From positions 1 through 49,053 of the forward strand of contig JASKKH010000014.1 in NCBI GenBank assembly GCA_030154265.1: DNA of 49,053 nucleotides, in the 5' to 3' direction. This document shows, in pieces, positions 9,056 to 18,780 of the stretch (positions within the stretch are counted from its first letter, which is position 1; each line of letters opens with the position of its first letter). Source of the DNA: Clostridia bacterium. Lineage in GTDB: Bacteria > Bacillota > DSM-521 > Neomoorellales > Neomoorellaceae. A model generated the notes under the pieces. That model was not told where the DNA came from. It made no database searches and worked only from the letters and a program-made list of their open reading frames with translations. A program made the position numbers and the translations under genes.

Positions 9056-9580
9056 TTATTTTCTCTTATTCTCTCCAGTTTCTAAACCTAAAGATATTGC
9101 CAAGGCCTTTTCTTCCTCTTCACTTAATTTATAAGTAGATCGGCCTGCATTAACCGGTTTGATAAATACACGTGTCTCATCTCTTGCATAAAGACTTGTA
9201 AGGATAAACCCATTACCTTCATGGGTAAGAATAGCAAGAGCAAAACTCAAATCACTACCTGTATCTGGAAAAGCATTAAACCTGACTAACCCTATTCGAC
9301 TTAAACTACCTTCAAAACATACACCAAGATCATTAACTTTTTCTTGTAATATATCAATGGCTTTTTGGATTGATTTTAAGTCTTGAAACCTTTCTAATAT
9401 AGTAGTTAGATCATTGCCTTCACCAATCTCCGCCAGACGTTTTATCCTTGCCTGAATGCGTCTAATTTCTGACTTAGAATGAAAAAAAAGTAATAGAGAC
9501 ACAATTTGTAAAACTACCATTACCAAAACAACAATAGGGAAATATGGTTCTATTAACATAGCCACTAATTGCCATGACAT
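9056..9580 (-). CDS. DUF4446 family membrane protein
   Basis: This is a single-pass membrane protein of unknown function, common beside parAB in Clostridia. The membrane segment is near the N-terminus (PIVVLVMVVLQIVSLLLFF), followed by a helical coiled region (RIQARIKRLAEIGEG) and a compact C-terminal domain with FNAFPDTGSDLSFALAIL and SLYARDETRVFIKPV, typical of DUF4446. Start choice is uncertain. ATG 9580 lies 12 bases after AGGAGG, TTG 9589 only three bases after it, and TTG 9604 is upstream of it. ATG gives 174 residues. The stop is one or two bases from the M23 gene's region of alternative GTG starts, so the genes form an operon. Confidence 0.85.
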   Translation of the reverse strand: MSWQLVAMLIEPYFPIVVLVMVVLQIVSLLLFFHSKSEIRRIQARIKRLAEIGEGNDLTTILERFQDLKSIQKAIDILQEKVNDLGVCFEGSLSRIGLVRFNAFPDTGSDLSFALAILTHEGNGFILTSLYARDETRVFIKPVNAGRSTYKLSEEEEKALAISLGLETGENKRK

Positions 9581-9819
9581 TTTTTCCAAGAACCTCCTGA
9601 GCAAATTACATCAGTAAAAATATTTTCCACATAAATCGCCATTTTCCTTTTTTTTTACTTTATATAAGAATTATTTAATCTCTGTCTATTTAAGGTTAAA
9701 ATATTGATTAATATAAACAAATGTTCTATATTTATAAAAAAATTTCCTAGTTAACAGATCCCCAAGTTGTTCGTTAGCAGCAAATCAAGGTGAGTAAAAT
9801 AGGATAGAAAAAGGGTAAT

Positions 9820-9847
9820 CTTTCCATTATGAGGCCTGTGATATAAT
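9820..9847 (+). promoter_or_regulatory. Possible sigma-A promoter before the lar genes
   Basis: TATAAT at 9842-9847 in TGATATAATACAT is a consensus -10 element located 29 bases before the larE start. The only -35 candidate (TTTCCA/CTTTCC near 9820) is poor, so the call rests on the -10 box. The rest of 9605-9820 shows no gene or clear signal. Confidence 0.4.
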
Positions 9848-9875
9848 ACATATAACCATTTGTTTTATTTTTGAA

Positions 9876-10697
9876 GTGAAATTGATTTTAAATGGAGAAG
9901 TCACCAGTAAATTAAAACTTCTTAAAAATAATCTGCAAGATATGGGAAAAATACTAATAGCTTTCTCCAAGGGTGTAGATAGCAGTCTGCTACTTAAAAT
10001 AGCTAGTACTCAAGACATTAACATTATAGCAGCAACTGCTTTTTCAGATATTTTTCCTAGGATTGAAACAAAATTAGCTAATCAATTAACTAAAAAATCA
10101 GACATCAAGCATTTTTGGGGTATATATCGACCAACTTAAAAACCCAACTTTAATAATAATCCTCCAGAGCGTTGTTATTTCTGTAAAAAAGCTCTCTTTT
10201 CATCACTTAAAAAATTAGCGAAAAGATACGAAATTAAAGAGATAGTCGATGGTACAAACGCCGACGATATTTATGATTTCCGACCTTTTATTAAAGCCGC
10301 AAAAGAATTTGGTATAAAAATCCCATTAATGGAAGTAGGGTTAAAGAAAGAGAAAATTCGGCAACTAGCGAAATATTATAATTTAGCTAACTGACATAAA
10401 CCCTCTATATCCTGTTTAGCTTCGCGGATTCCTTATGGTAATTTAATAACTAAAAAGAAACTTAAACAAATAGAAGAAGCTGAATCATATTTACACTCTT
10501 TAGGTATAAAAAAAGTTAGAGTACATCATCATAACTCAATCGTTCGCTTAGAAATTAACCAAGATATTTTTGATTTTTTAATGAAATCTAACGTTAAAAA
10601 CAGAGTTATTAATAAATTACATAAGTTAGGTTTTACCTATGTTACTTTAGATTCAGAAGGTTTTCGGAGCGGTAGTTTAAATAAGGTCTTAAAATAA
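9876..10697 (+). pseudogene. larE: LarE-type ATP-dependent sulfur transferase, disrupted
   Basis: LarE inserts sulfur into the precursor of the nickel-pincer nucleotide (NPN), the cofactor of lactate racemase and relatives. A GTG start at 9876 gives a PP-loop-like motif ILIAFSKGVDSSLLL (canonical members have SGGVDS, so one Gly is Lys here). The frame breaks near 10110-10118, where one base appears extra. It breaks again near 10149-10151, where one T appears missing: restored reading LKNPTFNNNPPERCYFCK. Then a TGA at 10392-10394 stands where Trp is expected, before KPSISCLASRIPYG. The CxxC plus the CLASR Cys match the iron-sulfur type of LarE. The full span is 274 codons, the family size, ending at TAA 10697. 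Three independent lesions make a pseudogene likely. Intact larC follows. Confidence 0.88.
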
Positions 10698-10772
10698 AAA
10701 CTTTTTCTTTTTTAAAAGGTTAAATACTCGTTTTAAATTAAAAGGATAAACTGATATTAGGGAGTGTTACAG

Positions 10773-11996
10773 TTGAAAATTGCCTATTTTGATTGCTTTT
10801 CTGGTGTTAGCGGGGATATGTGTTTAGGAGCTTTGTTATCCAACGGTCTTTCAAAGGAAGAACTTATAAACCACTTGAAATTGTTAAATATAGAAGGATG
10901 GGACTTAATTATAAAACAAGTTAATCAACATAGTATTGCTGCTACAGATGTAACTGTTAAAGTTTCAGATCACCAACCCCATCGCCATCTTAAAGATATT
11001 TTAGAACTAATAGATAATAGTAAAATACCTAAAATAGTCAAAAAAAAGTCATCTTCTGTTTTTTTAAACTTGGCTCGAGCTGAAGCAAGGGTTCATGGTA
11101 CTACACCTGAGAATGTTCATTTTCATGAAGTTGGTGCTGTGGATGCAATTATTGATATAGTAGGTACTGTTCTTGGTCTTTATCTTCTTAAAGTCGAAAA
11201 AATTATAGTCTCGCCTTTACCTTTAGGTTATGGCTGGGTAAATTGTCAACATGGAAAACTACCTTCTCCTGCGCCTGCAACTCTTTACCTTCTAAAAAAT
11301 TGCCCGATTTACGGAACTGAAGATCGTGCTGAATTGGTTACGCCAACCGGTGCAGCTTTAATGTCTACATTAGCTGATGAATTCGGTTATTATCCCACTA
11401 TGAATTTAAAAAGTATAGGTTTTGGTGCAGGTAAAACCATCCTGGACCATCCTAATCTTTTACGCTTAGCTATAGGTGAAATAACTAATCCATCTCTAAA
11501 AACGCAAGATACGATAGTAGTAGTTGAAACTAACATTGATGATATGAATCCAGAGTTTTACCCTGTTCTCCAATCAGAAGTTATGGCTGCTGGAGCTGTA
11601 GATGCATATTTTACTCCTATTCAAATGAAAAAAGGAAGACCTGGAATTCTTTTAACCTGCCTATGTATAGAGAATAATTTACCCCAAGTTACCTCTGCTA
11701 TTTTTCGTAATTCCAGTACTTTGGGATTACGTTTTCGCCATGAAAATCGTATTATGTGTAAGCGCCGTATTATTGAAGCTTCAACCCCATACGGTTTAGT
11801 TAAAGTTAAGTTAGGATACTATAAAAACCCTTGTTCCGGACAAATTTTTACCAATATTGCTCCAGAATTTGAATCTTGTCTTGAGATCGCCCAAAAAACA
11901 AATACCCCAATAAAAGAAGTTTATAGAGCAGCTTTAACTACAGCGCAAACTATCCAGGATAATCTTCAAAATAACGAAGACCCCTCTCTTAAATAG
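10773..11996 (+). CDS. larC: Nickel insertion protein LarC (pyridinium-3,5-bisthiocarboxylic acid mononucleotide nickel chelatase)
   Basis: LarC is the CTP-dependent enzyme that inserts nickel into the NPN cofactor after LarB and LarE. The product begins [16 protein letters not shown], the family signature, and has [17 protein letters not shown] near residue 115 and [15 protein letters not shown] near 250. TTG 10773 is preferred as start because AGGGAG at 10758-10763 is nine bases upstream; the GTG at 10764 abuts that site. The result is 407 residues in one frame, unlike Lactiplantibacillus plantarum where larC is split by programmed frameshifting. Its partner larE just upstream is broken, and larA/larB are not in the window, so whether the pathway still works is unclear. 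Confidence 0.95.
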   Translation: MKIAYFDCFSGVSGDMCLGALLSNGLSKEELINHLKLLNIEGWDLIIKQVNQHSIAATDVTVKVSDHQPHRHLKDILELIDNSKIPKIVKKKSSSVFLNLARAEARVHGTTPENVHFHEVGAVDAIIDIVGTVLGLYLLKVEKIIVSPLPLGYGWVNCQHGKLPSPAPATLYLLKNCPIYGTEDRAELVTPTGAALMSTLADEFGYYPTMNLKSIGFGAGKTILDHPNLLRLAIGEITNPSLKTQDTIVVVETNIDDMNPEFYPVLQSEVMAAGAVDAYFTPIQMKKGRPGILLTCLCIENNLPQVTSAIFRNSSTLGLRFRHENRIMCKRRIIEASTPYGLVKVKLGYYKNPCSGQIFTNIAPEFESCLEIAQKTNTPIKEVYRAALTTAQTIQDNLQNNEDPSLK

Positions 11997-12036
11997 ATTG
12001 TTCTCTTAAATAAACGCAATATTTTAATTAAAAAAA

Positions 12037-12082
12037 AGCCTGTCCCTTCAAAATTAAATTGGACAGGCTTAAAATTTATTTT
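12037..12082 (+). terminator. Bidirectional Rho-independent terminator after larC
   Basis: AGCCTGTCC at 12037-12045 pairs with GGACAGGCT at 12061-12069. A-run upstream and T-rich DNA downstream allow it to serve both larC and the convergent DUF554 gene. Confidence 0.85.
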
Positions 12083-12128
12083 TATTATAATCTTTAATTA
12101 GATTTTATTAAAAAAATTATAAACTATG

Positions 12129-12815
12129 TCATATCCAATGCAACCAAAACGATAAAAGGCCGGCATAAAGTATAGCAGGTAATAAATTACCAACTTTAAA
12201 ATCCTTTATTTTTAGAACACTTAAACCTATTGCAATTATTAAAAGACCTCCACTCGCAGTAATTTCTCTTATAACATCATTTGTTAAGTAAAACTGTAAC
12301 CAAGAAGCTAATAACGTAAGGCTCCCTTGATACATAAGTACCGCAATTGAAGATAAAGCAACACCCCATCCAAGAGATGTACTCATAGAAACAGCTAAAA
12401 TGCCGTCTAATATTGCTTTTGAAAATAATGTGTTATAACTATTACGCAATCCTGCTTCCAGAGGGCCCATAATGGCCATGGCCCCTACGCAATATACCAA
12501 ACTGGCACTAACAAAAGCCTTGGTTATTTTTCCCCCACCATTCATAGAAATTCTTTGCTCAAATTTTTGACCAAAACCCACCAACTTACCTTCAATATCT
12601 ATAAGCTCACCGGTAATACCACCTATCACTAAACTTACAATTATCAAAACAAGATTACTACTTTGAATTGACATAGATAACCCAACTAAAACAATACCCA
12701 GGCCGGTGGCCTGGGTAAGTGTTTCTAATAAATTTCGAGGTAGGTATTTACCTATAAATGACCCAATAAAAGAACCTACTAAAATAGCTAAAACATTAAC
12801 CCATGTCCCCCACAT
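12129..12815 (-). CDS. DUF554 family membrane protein
   Basis: This is a polytopic membrane protein with about six to seven hydrophobic segments and conserved DUF554 features: MWGTWVNVLAILVGSFIG at the N-terminus, ATGLGIVLVGLSMSIQS near residue 36, GAMAIMGPLEAGL near 112-124 and a Gly-rich C-terminal helix. The family (Bacillus YdfK and relatives) has been suggested to be a transporter, but no substrate is established. ATG 12815 has AGAGGT upstream. It is monocistronic, leftward, between the larC terminator and the parS/parB region. Length of 228 residues is normal. Confidence 0.88.
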   Translation of the reverse strand: MWGTWVNVLAILVGSFIGSFIGKYLPRNLLETLTQATGLGIVLVGLSMSIQSSNLVLIIVSLVIGGITGELIDIEGKLVGFGQKFEQRISMNGGGKITKAFVSASLVYCVGAMAIMGPLEAGLRNSYNTLFSKAILDGILAVSMSTSLGWGVALSSIAVLMYQGSLTLLASWLQFYLTNDVIREITASGGLLIIAIGLSVLKIKDFKVGNLLPAILYAGLLSFWLHWI

Positions 12816-12936
12816 ACTTGTATACCTCTATACTTAATTTAAAGTTAAATCCGATATTATATGTATCTCTTCACGATTATTATAAATTTAAAGTACAAAG
12901 TTTTTTATGTATATATACTTAATAAATACTTTAAAA

Positions 12937-12952
12937 TGTTTCACGTGAAACA
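12937..12952. promoter_or_regulatory. parS: parS centromere site
   Basis: The 16-base palindrome TGTTTCACGTGAAACA is a perfect match to the bacterial parS consensus bound by ParB. It lies just downstream of the parB stop, about 8.2 kb from dnaA, in the expected origin-proximal position. It is the nucleation point for ParB spreading and SMC loading. Confidence 0.97.
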
Positions 12953-12954
12953 TT

Positions 12955-13824
12955 TTATTTAATTAAAATTGATAATATCCTTTCTAAATCTTCATATCCA
13001 AAATAATATATTTCTATTTTTCCATTTTTTTTATTATGTCTTAATTTAACCTTTGTACTTAATGATTGTTGTAATTGATCTTCAAAAAACTTTATTTCTA
13101 AATCATCTTTCTTAGATGGTTTCTCTTTTTTGTCTTTATGGGTCTCTTTTTGAGATTTTAATAATTTTTTGATTGCTTTTTCCGTATCTCTAACTGATAG
13201 TTTTTCTTTTATAATTTTATTTGTAATTAATCTCTGTTGATCTGAATTTTGTAAACTTAATAATAACCTGGCATGCCCTTGACTAATTTGATTATTTTTA
13301 AGTAAAGTTTTTACTTCAGTTGGTAAATTTAATAATCGTAAAGCATTAGCGATAACCGGTCTGCTTTTTCCTACTCTTTTTGCAATTTCATCCTGCTTTA
13401 ATTTGTATTTATTAATTAGTTCTCGATATGCTTCAGCTTCCTCTATAGGGTTTAAATCTTCCCTTTGTAAATTTTCAATTAAAGCAATTTCAGCAGTTTC
13501 ACGTTCATCTATTTCTTTTATAATTGCAGGTATACTATCTAAACCAGCTTTTTTAGACGCCCGCCAACGTCGTTCACCTGCAACTATTTCATATGAATTG
13601 TCACCAATCGGTTTTACAACAATAGGCTGTATAACACCATGAACTCGAATTGACTGTGCAAGTTCTTGTAATTTTTCTTCATCAAAATCCTGGCGAGGTT
13701 GATGGTGTCCAGTAATAATTTGATCAATATCAAGATTTATAATTTTATTATCATTTTTATTTTCTTTTACTTCTACTTTCGGTATTAAAGCATCTAAACC
13801 CCGACCTAAACCCCTTTTAGCCAT
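12955..13824 (-). CDS. parB: Chromosome partitioning protein ParB (Spo0J)
   Basis: ParB is a CTP-dependent DNA clamp that loads at parS, spreads along the origin region and works with ParA and SMC in segregation. The 289-residue product starts MAKRGLGRGLDALIP, the usual ParA-interacting N-terminus. The N-terminal CTPase domain has HQPRQDFD and GERRWRA (about residue 78). A helix-turn-helix region follows (LKQDEIAKRVGKSRPVIANALRLL, near 142-165). A lysine-rich linker and the C-terminal dimer domain complete it. ATG 13824 overlaps the parA end by eight bases, giving translational coupling. A perfect parS lies two bases after its stop. Confidence 0.98.
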   Translation of the reverse strand: MAKRGLGRGLDALIPKVEVKENKNDNKIINLDIDQIITGHHQPRQDFDEEKLQELAQSIRVHGVIQPIVVKPIGDNSYEIVAGERRWRASKKAGLDSIPAIIKEIDERETAEIALIENLQREDLNPIEEAEAYRELINKYKLKQDEIAKRVGKSRPVIANALRLLNLPTEVKTLLKNNQISQGHARLLLSLQNSDQQRLITNKIIKEKLSVRDTEKAIKKLLKSQKETHKDKKEKPSKKDDLEIKFFEDQLQQSLSTKVKLRHNKKNGKIEIYYFGYEDLERILSILIK

Positions 13825-14578
13825 TAGCTATAACCTCCTTGGCTAATTCTTTATAAGCTTCCGCTCCTCGAGAACGAGAATCATAGAGGGTAATCGGTTG
13901 GCCATGACTAGGAGCTTCACTTAAACGAACATTGCGGGGAATAATACTTTTATATACCTTTTCTGAAAAATACTTTTTAACTTCATCTACAACTTGTAAA
14001 GATAGATTGGTCCTGGGATCAAACATTGTTAAAATAACCCCTTCAATTTCTAGATTGGGGTTTAAATGCCGAGATACCAATTTAATTGTGTTCATTAACT
14101 GACCTAAACCTTCTAAAGCATAATATTCACATTGTATGGGTATCAAAACCCTGTCTGCAGCAGTTAAAGCATTTACCGTTAATAACCCTAAAGAAGGAGG
14201 GCAATCAATTATTATGTAATCATATTGATTCTTAATCTCTTTTAAAGCCTTCTTTAGTTTTTGCTCACGTGCTATAGCTGTTACTAACTCAACCTCAGCA
14301 CCCGCTAATTCAATAGTAGCTGGTACAATACTTAGCTTAGGTATTTGGGTTGAAATCACTACACCTTCTAACGGTACTCCCGTAATGATAATATCATAGA
14401 TGCTATGATCTATTTTTAAGCGATTTAAACCCAATCCACTTGTAGCATTACCCTGAGGATCAATATCAATTAATAGAACTTTTTTACCCTCTTGGGCTAA
14501 ACACGTGCTTAAGTTAACAGCTGTTGTTGTTTTGCCAACCCCGCCCTTTTGATTGGCAACGGCAATAACCTTGCCCAT
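13817..14578 (-). CDS. parA: Chromosome partitioning ATPase ParA (Soj)
   Basis: This is a deviant Walker A ATPase that binds DNA non-specifically as an ATP dimer. It is activated by ParB to segregate origins; in Bacillus the homologue Soj also regulates DnaA. The deviant Walker A KGGVGKTTT is at residues 11-19 with the signature Lys, Walker A' DIDPQGNATSG at about 38-48, and Walker B IIDCPPSLG near 123-131. At 253 residues it has the normal chromosomal ParA length. The ATG at 14578 follows GAGAGGT. parB overlaps its last codons. Confidence 0.98.
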   Translation of the reverse strand: MGKVIAVANQKGGVGKTTTAVNLSTCLAQEGKKVLLIDIDPQGNATSGLGLNRLKIDHSIYDIIITGVPLEGVVISTQIPKLSIVPATIELAGAEVELVTAIAREQKLKKALKEIKNQYDYIIIDCPPSLGLLTVNALTAADRVLIPIQCEYYALEGLGQLMNTIKLVSRHLNPNLEIEGVILTMFDPRTNLSLQVVDEVKKYFSEKVYKSIIPRNVRLSEAPSHGQPITLYDSRSRGAEAYKELAKEVIANG

Positions 14579-14652
14579 GGGCCGGACCTCTCCCCTTTTT
14601 TTTCTTTAATTCGTCACTAATTTTCTTGTTTCCTGCTATTCTTAATTATTTA

Positions 14653-15375
14653 TCATTTAATTGGTCTTTTAAAAGCTATACCAGGCCGCCTTGGATACTT
14701 ACTTGGTGTCATTGTATCTTTTTTTATTATAATTAAAGATCGATCATCATCACCTTCAGGAAGTTTATATTCCTTTAAAATAACTTCATTACCTCCAAGA
14801 AGATTTATTGCATTTTTTGCTTCACTTAATTCAGTTTTAGCCTTAGGTCCTTTATAAGCAACCATTAACCCATCAATCTTTACAAAAGGAAGACAATACT
14901 CAGCTAAAATATTTAGACTTGCTACCCCACGAGCAACAACCATATCAAATTTTTCTCTGTATTTTAAATCATGACCTAATTTTTCAGCCCTGTCCCATAT
15001 GCAAGATACATCATTTAATCCCAATTTATCAATAACTAAATTTAAAAAATTAACTTTCTTTTTTTGGGACTCTAATAAGGTAATCTTTAAATCAGGTCGA
15101 CATATTTTTAGAACTAAACCTGGAATTCCTGCACCAGTACCGACATCCAACATACTTATTCTATTTGGAATTTTTAAATAATAAAAAATAAGGAGGGAAT
15201 CAATAACATGCTTACGCCATATTTCTCCCTCCTCAGTTATATTGGTTAAATTAAATTTCTTATTATACTCCATTAATAAATCAATATAATTTCTTAATTT
15301 AAGTTGTTTATCATTAGTTATTTCAATGCCGGTATTCTGTATAAAGGTTTCAATTATTTGACTATTAACCGGCAC
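14653..15375 (-). CDS. rsmG: 16S rRNA (guanine-N7)-methyltransferase RsmG
   Basis: RsmG (GidB) makes m7G at position 527 of 16S rRNA (E. coli numbering) from S-adenosylmethionine. The SAM motif [16 protein letters not shown] is near residue 70 and VARGVASL near 131. The N-terminal helix bundle [21 protein letters not shown] is typical. GTG 15375 is the likely start, nine bases after AAGGGG; the TTG two codons earlier is too close to it. The start lies inside the end of mnmG (stop 15365), so the two are coupled. Length of 240 residues is normal. The C-terminus [15 protein letters not shown] matches the family. Confidence 0.96.
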   Translation of the reverse strand: MPVNSQIIETFIQNTGIEITNDKQLKLRNYIDLLMEYNKKFNLTNITEEGEIWRKHVIDSLLIFYYLKIPNRISMLDVGTGAGIPGLVLKICRPDLKITLLESQKKKVNFLNLVIDKLGLNDVSCIWDRAEKLGHDLKYREKFDMVVARGVASLNILAEYCLPFVKIDGLMVAYKGPKAKTELSEAKNAINLLGGNEVILKEYKLPEGDDDRSLIIIKKDTMTPSKYPRRPGIAFKRPIK

Positions 15376-17269
15376 AAGCAACTACCCCTTCTCTACGTTT
15401 TTGTTCTAAATATACAAGCAGTATATTAATATCTGCCGAAGTGATACCAGGTATACGTAAAGCCTGGCCAACAGAACTCGGCCTTACCCTTTCAAGATGG
15501 TCGATACTTTCGTTCGATAGGCCACGTATACTACGATAATTTATATTATCAGGTATTTTTTTTGCTTCCAGCTTCATAAGGCGTTCGACTTGCATATTTT
15601 CTTTATTAATATAACCTTCATATTTTATTATCATTTCTATTTCACTAGCAACATCAACAGGGAATTTCGGCACTAAATCATAATCAGCTAGATGTTGATA
15701 TCTTACCTTAGGTCTCTTTAAAAGGTCTGCTAAAGAAGCTGTGTTCTTTAAAGGTGTTTCCTTACAATCCTTTAATATTCTTTGTATGCTTTCATTCTGA
15801 CTACCAACATGGCTATTCTTTAATATCTCTATACCTTTATTAATGCCTTTTTCCTTTTGTTCTAGTTTCTTAAAGCATTTATCACTTAATAAACCGATTT
15901 CATGACCAATAAAACCTAAACGTAAATCAGCATTGTCTTCACGTAAAAGTAATCTGTGCTCTGCTCTGGAAGTTAATAAACGATAAGGTTCTGATACACC
16001 TTTTGTAACTAAATCATCAATCATTACGCCTATATAAGCTTGATTACGCTTTAAAATAAGAGGTTCTTTATCTTGTAATAACCTGGCAGCGTTAATACCA
16101 GCAATTAAACCTTGGGCTGCCGCCTCTTCATAACCTGAAGTTCCGTTAATCTGACCAGCTGTAAACAACCCCTTAATTGTCTTACATTCTAAACTTAATT
16201 TTAATTGGGTTGGATCTATATAATCGTACTCAATTGCATACCCTGGTCGCATCATTTCTGCTTTTTCTAAACCAGGAATACTATGCAAAATATGAAGCTG
16301 TACATCTTCTGGTAAACTGGTAGATAAACCTTGTATATACCATTCTTCTGTTTCTAATCCTTCAGGCTCTAAGAATATCTGATGACTAGGTTTATCTGAA
16401 AATCGAACAACTTTATCTTCTATTGAAGGGCAATAACGTGGTCCTTTCCCTTCAATCCGGCCACTAAACAAAGGAGCTCTATCTAAATTATCCCTAATAA
16501 TTTTGTGTGTCGTTTCATTTGTATGAGTTAACCAGCATGATACATTGGGACGATTAGAACAATCATGCCAGAAAGAAAAGTTTAATGGACCCTTATCACC
16601 AGGCTGTTCAATTAATTTATCCCAATTGATAGAACGTCCACTAATGCGAGGGGGAGTACCTGTCTTAAACCTTCCCATATTTAAACCTAATTCTTTTAAA
16701 CTTAAAGCTAATTCAGTTGCTGGAAATTGACCATTTGGACCACCTTCATGAGATACATCGCCAATAATAATTTTACCTCGAAGATAAGTCCCTGTAGTTA
16801 ATACAACAGTAGAACATGAAAAAATGGCACCTGTTCTAGTTAAGACACCTTTAACTTTATCATTTTCAACAATTATTCTTGTAACTTCAGCTTGTTTTAC
16901 ATCCAAGTTTTCCTGACGCTCTAATAAAATGGTCATTAACCTTTGATATAACTTTTTATCAGCCTGAGCTCTTAAAGCCCTAACAGCAGGACCCTTACTC
17001 ATATTTAACCGTCTAATTTGGATACGACTGCGATCAGTATTTAAACCCATAATCCCCCCTAGTGCATCTATTTCACGTACTAAATTACCTTTGGCAGGAC
17101 CCCCTACTGAAGGATTACAAGGCATTAATGCAATACTGTCTAAATTCATGGTTAACAATAAAGTACTAGCTCCCAGTTTTGCTGATGCAACAGCCGCTTC
17201 ACATCCTGCATGACCAGCACCAATAACAATAACATCATAATTACCAGCATTGTATATCACTTTTTTCAC
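15365..17269 (-). CDS. mnmG: tRNA uridine-5-carboxymethylaminomethyl modification enzyme MnmG (GidA)
   Basis: MnmG is the FAD enzyme that, with the GTPase MnmE, installs cmnm5 groups on U34 of certain tRNAs. The dinucleotide-binding motif [10 protein letters not shown] is at residues 17-26, with [10 protein letters not shown] near 52 and TGTYLRG near 155. The C-terminal helical domain for MnmE binding begins after residue about 550. ATG 17269 gives 634 residues, the family length. It lies 29 bases after mnmE, so the complex partners are adjacent and in one leftward operon with rsmG. Confidence 0.98.
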   Translation of the reverse strand: MKKVIYNAGNYDVIVIGAGHAGCEAAVASAKLGASTLLLTMNLDSIALMPCNPSVGGPAKGNLVREIDALGGIMGLNTDRSRIQIRRLNMSKGPAVRALRAQADKKLYQRLMTILLERQENLDVKQAEVTRIIVENDKVKGVLTRTGAIFSCSTVVLTTGTYLRGKIIIGDVSHEGGPNGQFPATELALSLKELGLNMGRFKTGTPPRISGRSINWDKLIEQPGDKGPLNFSFWHDCSNRPNVSCWLTHTNETTHKIIRDNLDRAPLFSGRIEGKGPRYCPSIEDKVVRFSDKPSHQIFLEPEGLETEEWYIQGLSTSLPEDVQLHILHSIPGLEKAEMMRPGYAIEYDYIDPTQLKLSLECKTIKGLFTAGQINGTSGYEEAAAQGLIAGINAARLLQDKEPLILKRNQAYIGVMIDDLVTKGVSEPYRLLTSRAEHRLLLREDNADLRLGFIGHEIGLLSDKCFKKLEQKEKGINKGIEILKNSHVGSQNESIQRILKDCKETPLKNTASLADLLKRPKVRYQHLADYDLVPKFPVDVASEIEMIIKYEGYINKENMQVERLMKLEAKKIPDNINYRSIRGLSNESIDHLERVRPSSVGQALRIPGITSADINILLVYLEQKRREGVVACAG

Positions 17270-17298
17270 CTTCTTTCTAATTCAAAATTGTTTTTTTA

Positions 17299-18675
17299 CT
17301 ATTTTCCTAAACAAAATTCACTAAATATCTTATCTAAAAGATCCTCTCTGGCGACAGAACCTGTAATCTCTCCTAAATAATTAACTGCCGACCATAAATC
17401 TATAGCTAATAAATCACTTGGCATATTATCTTCCCAAGCCCTTATTAAAGCTTCTAAATGTTCATTGGCTTTCTCTAAGGCCACTTTATAACGCGCTCTT
17501 GTGAGAAGAGGCTCATCAGTTCTAATATTAACTCTGCCACCTAAAACTTTTTCTTGGACAGCCTTTGATAAATCCTCCAAACCCTTACCTTCATGTGCTG
17601 AAATAATTATTTTAGTGGCATTACCAGCAAAATTTAAAAATTGAGATTCATTATTTTTATCAGCAATATCTTCTTTATTACCGACTAGTATAAAAGGTTT
17701 TTCTTTAATTTCTTCAAAAATTAATTTATCCTCATTAATTATACCTGTACTGAGATCAACAACCATTAAAATTAAATCAGCCTCATTAACAGCCTTTTTT
17801 GTTCGGGCTACCCCTATGCTTTCTAAAGAATCATAAGTTTCCCTTAAACCAGCTGTATCAATTAGTCGGCAAGAGAAACCACCCAGCTGAAGTGATTCCT
17901 CAATTGTATCTCGAGTTGTACCTGGAATATTGCTAACAATAGCTCTTTCTTGATGAAGTAAAGCATTCAAAAGACTAGACTTGCCAACATTTGGACGCCC
18001 AACTATAGCAATTTTAATTCCCTCTCTAAGAAGGCGCCCATCTTCCCAGGTTTTTAATAATTTATTAATTTCGTCCTTTGCTGTGTATATCTTTTTAAAC
18101 TCATTATCAGTAAGTTCGCCAACTTCCTCAGGAAAGTCTAAATTTGCTTCAATCGAAGCTAAAACTTCAGTTAAGGAATTATTTATTTCATTTATTTTTT
18201 TTGATAATTTACCTTCTAGTTGACTTACAGCTGTTTTTAATCCAGCACTACTCTTTGAACGAATAATGTCCAATACAGCTTCTGCTTGAGTTAAATCTAT
18301 ACGACCATTTATAAAAGCTCGGCGAGTAAATTCACCAGGTTCAGCCAACCTGGCTCCATTTTGTAATACTATTTGTAGTATTTTTGCTAATACCAAAGCG
18401 CCGCCATGGCAATTTATTTCTACAATATCTTCTACAGTATAACTATGGGGTTTCCGCATAACACTAGTTAACACTTCATCTATTTTTTCGTTTGTCTTTG
18501 GATCAACAATAGTTCCCAGATATAAAGTATGACTACTGGAAGAAGCTAAATCCTTTCCACTACGGGATACAAAAATTTTATCAGCAATAGATATGGCCTC
18601 ATTACCACTAATTCTAATTATACCAATACCACCTTCACCGGGAGCTGTGGCAATAGCAGCAATTGTTTCTTCCAG
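17299..18675 (-). CDS. mnmE: tRNA modification GTPase MnmE (TrmE), apparent CTG start
   Basis: MnmE is the G domain-dimerising GTPase partner of MnmG in U34 modification. A GTG at 18474 would give only 391 residues, but the same open frame continues upstream through family N-terminal sequence: TIAAIATAPGEGGIGIIRIS. This is the formyl-THF-binding domain, so the gene must begin near 18675. There the frame offers CTG 18675, eight bases after GGAGG, and an in-frame stop lies six codons before it; no ATG, GTG or TTG fits. From CTG the protein is 458 residues, the normal length. G1 motif GRPNVGKS is at residues 226-233 and the C-terminal CLGK motif is present. The N-terminal start codon is an inference; the coding extent is well supported. 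Confidence 0.93.
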   Translation of the reverse strand: MEETIAAIATAPGEGGIGIIRISGNEAISIADKIFVSRSGKDLASSSSHTLYLGTIVDPKTNEKIDEVLTSVMRKPHSYTVEDIVEINCHGGALVLAKILQIVLQNGARLAEPGEFTRRAFINGRIDLTQAEAVLDIIRSKSSAGLKTAVSQLEGKLSKKINEINNSLTEVLASIEANLDFPEEVGELTDNEFKKIYTAKDEINKLLKTWEDGRLLREGIKIAIVGRPNVGKSSLLNALLHQERAIVSNIPGTTRDTIEESLQLGGFSCRLIDTAGLRETYDSLESIGVARTKKAVNEADLILMVVDLSTGIINEDKLIFEEIKEKPFILVGNKEDIADKNNESQFLNFAGNATKIIISAHEGKGLEDLSKAVQEKVLGGRVNIRTDEPLLTRARYKVALEKANEHLEALIRAWEDNMPSDLLAIDLWSAVNYLGEITGSVAREDLLDKIFSEFCLGK

Positions 18676-18704
18676 TTTTTTTTCCTCCTCAATTCAAATT
18701 TATC

Positions 18705-18741
18705 ATAAACAAAACCCAGTAATACTTCGGTATCACTGGGC
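18705..18741 (-). terminator. Rho-independent terminator between jag and mnmE
   Basis: On the minus strand, CCCAGTGATACC pairs with ATTACTGGG (one mismatch region) around a short loop at 18715-18740, followed by TTTTGTTT. It separates the rpmH-to-jag transcript from mnmE, so mnmE probably has its own promoter or depends on read-through. Confidence 0.7.
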
Positions 18742-18780
18742 CACAATAAGTCATAGTATATATATTTTATCTGAAAACAG

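Noticed and set aside
10392-10394. In-frame TGA in larE as a selenocysteine codon, given selA-selB nearby
   Set aside because: The position normally holds Trp (TGG), two other frame lesions are present in the same gene, and no obvious SECIS hairpin directly follows.
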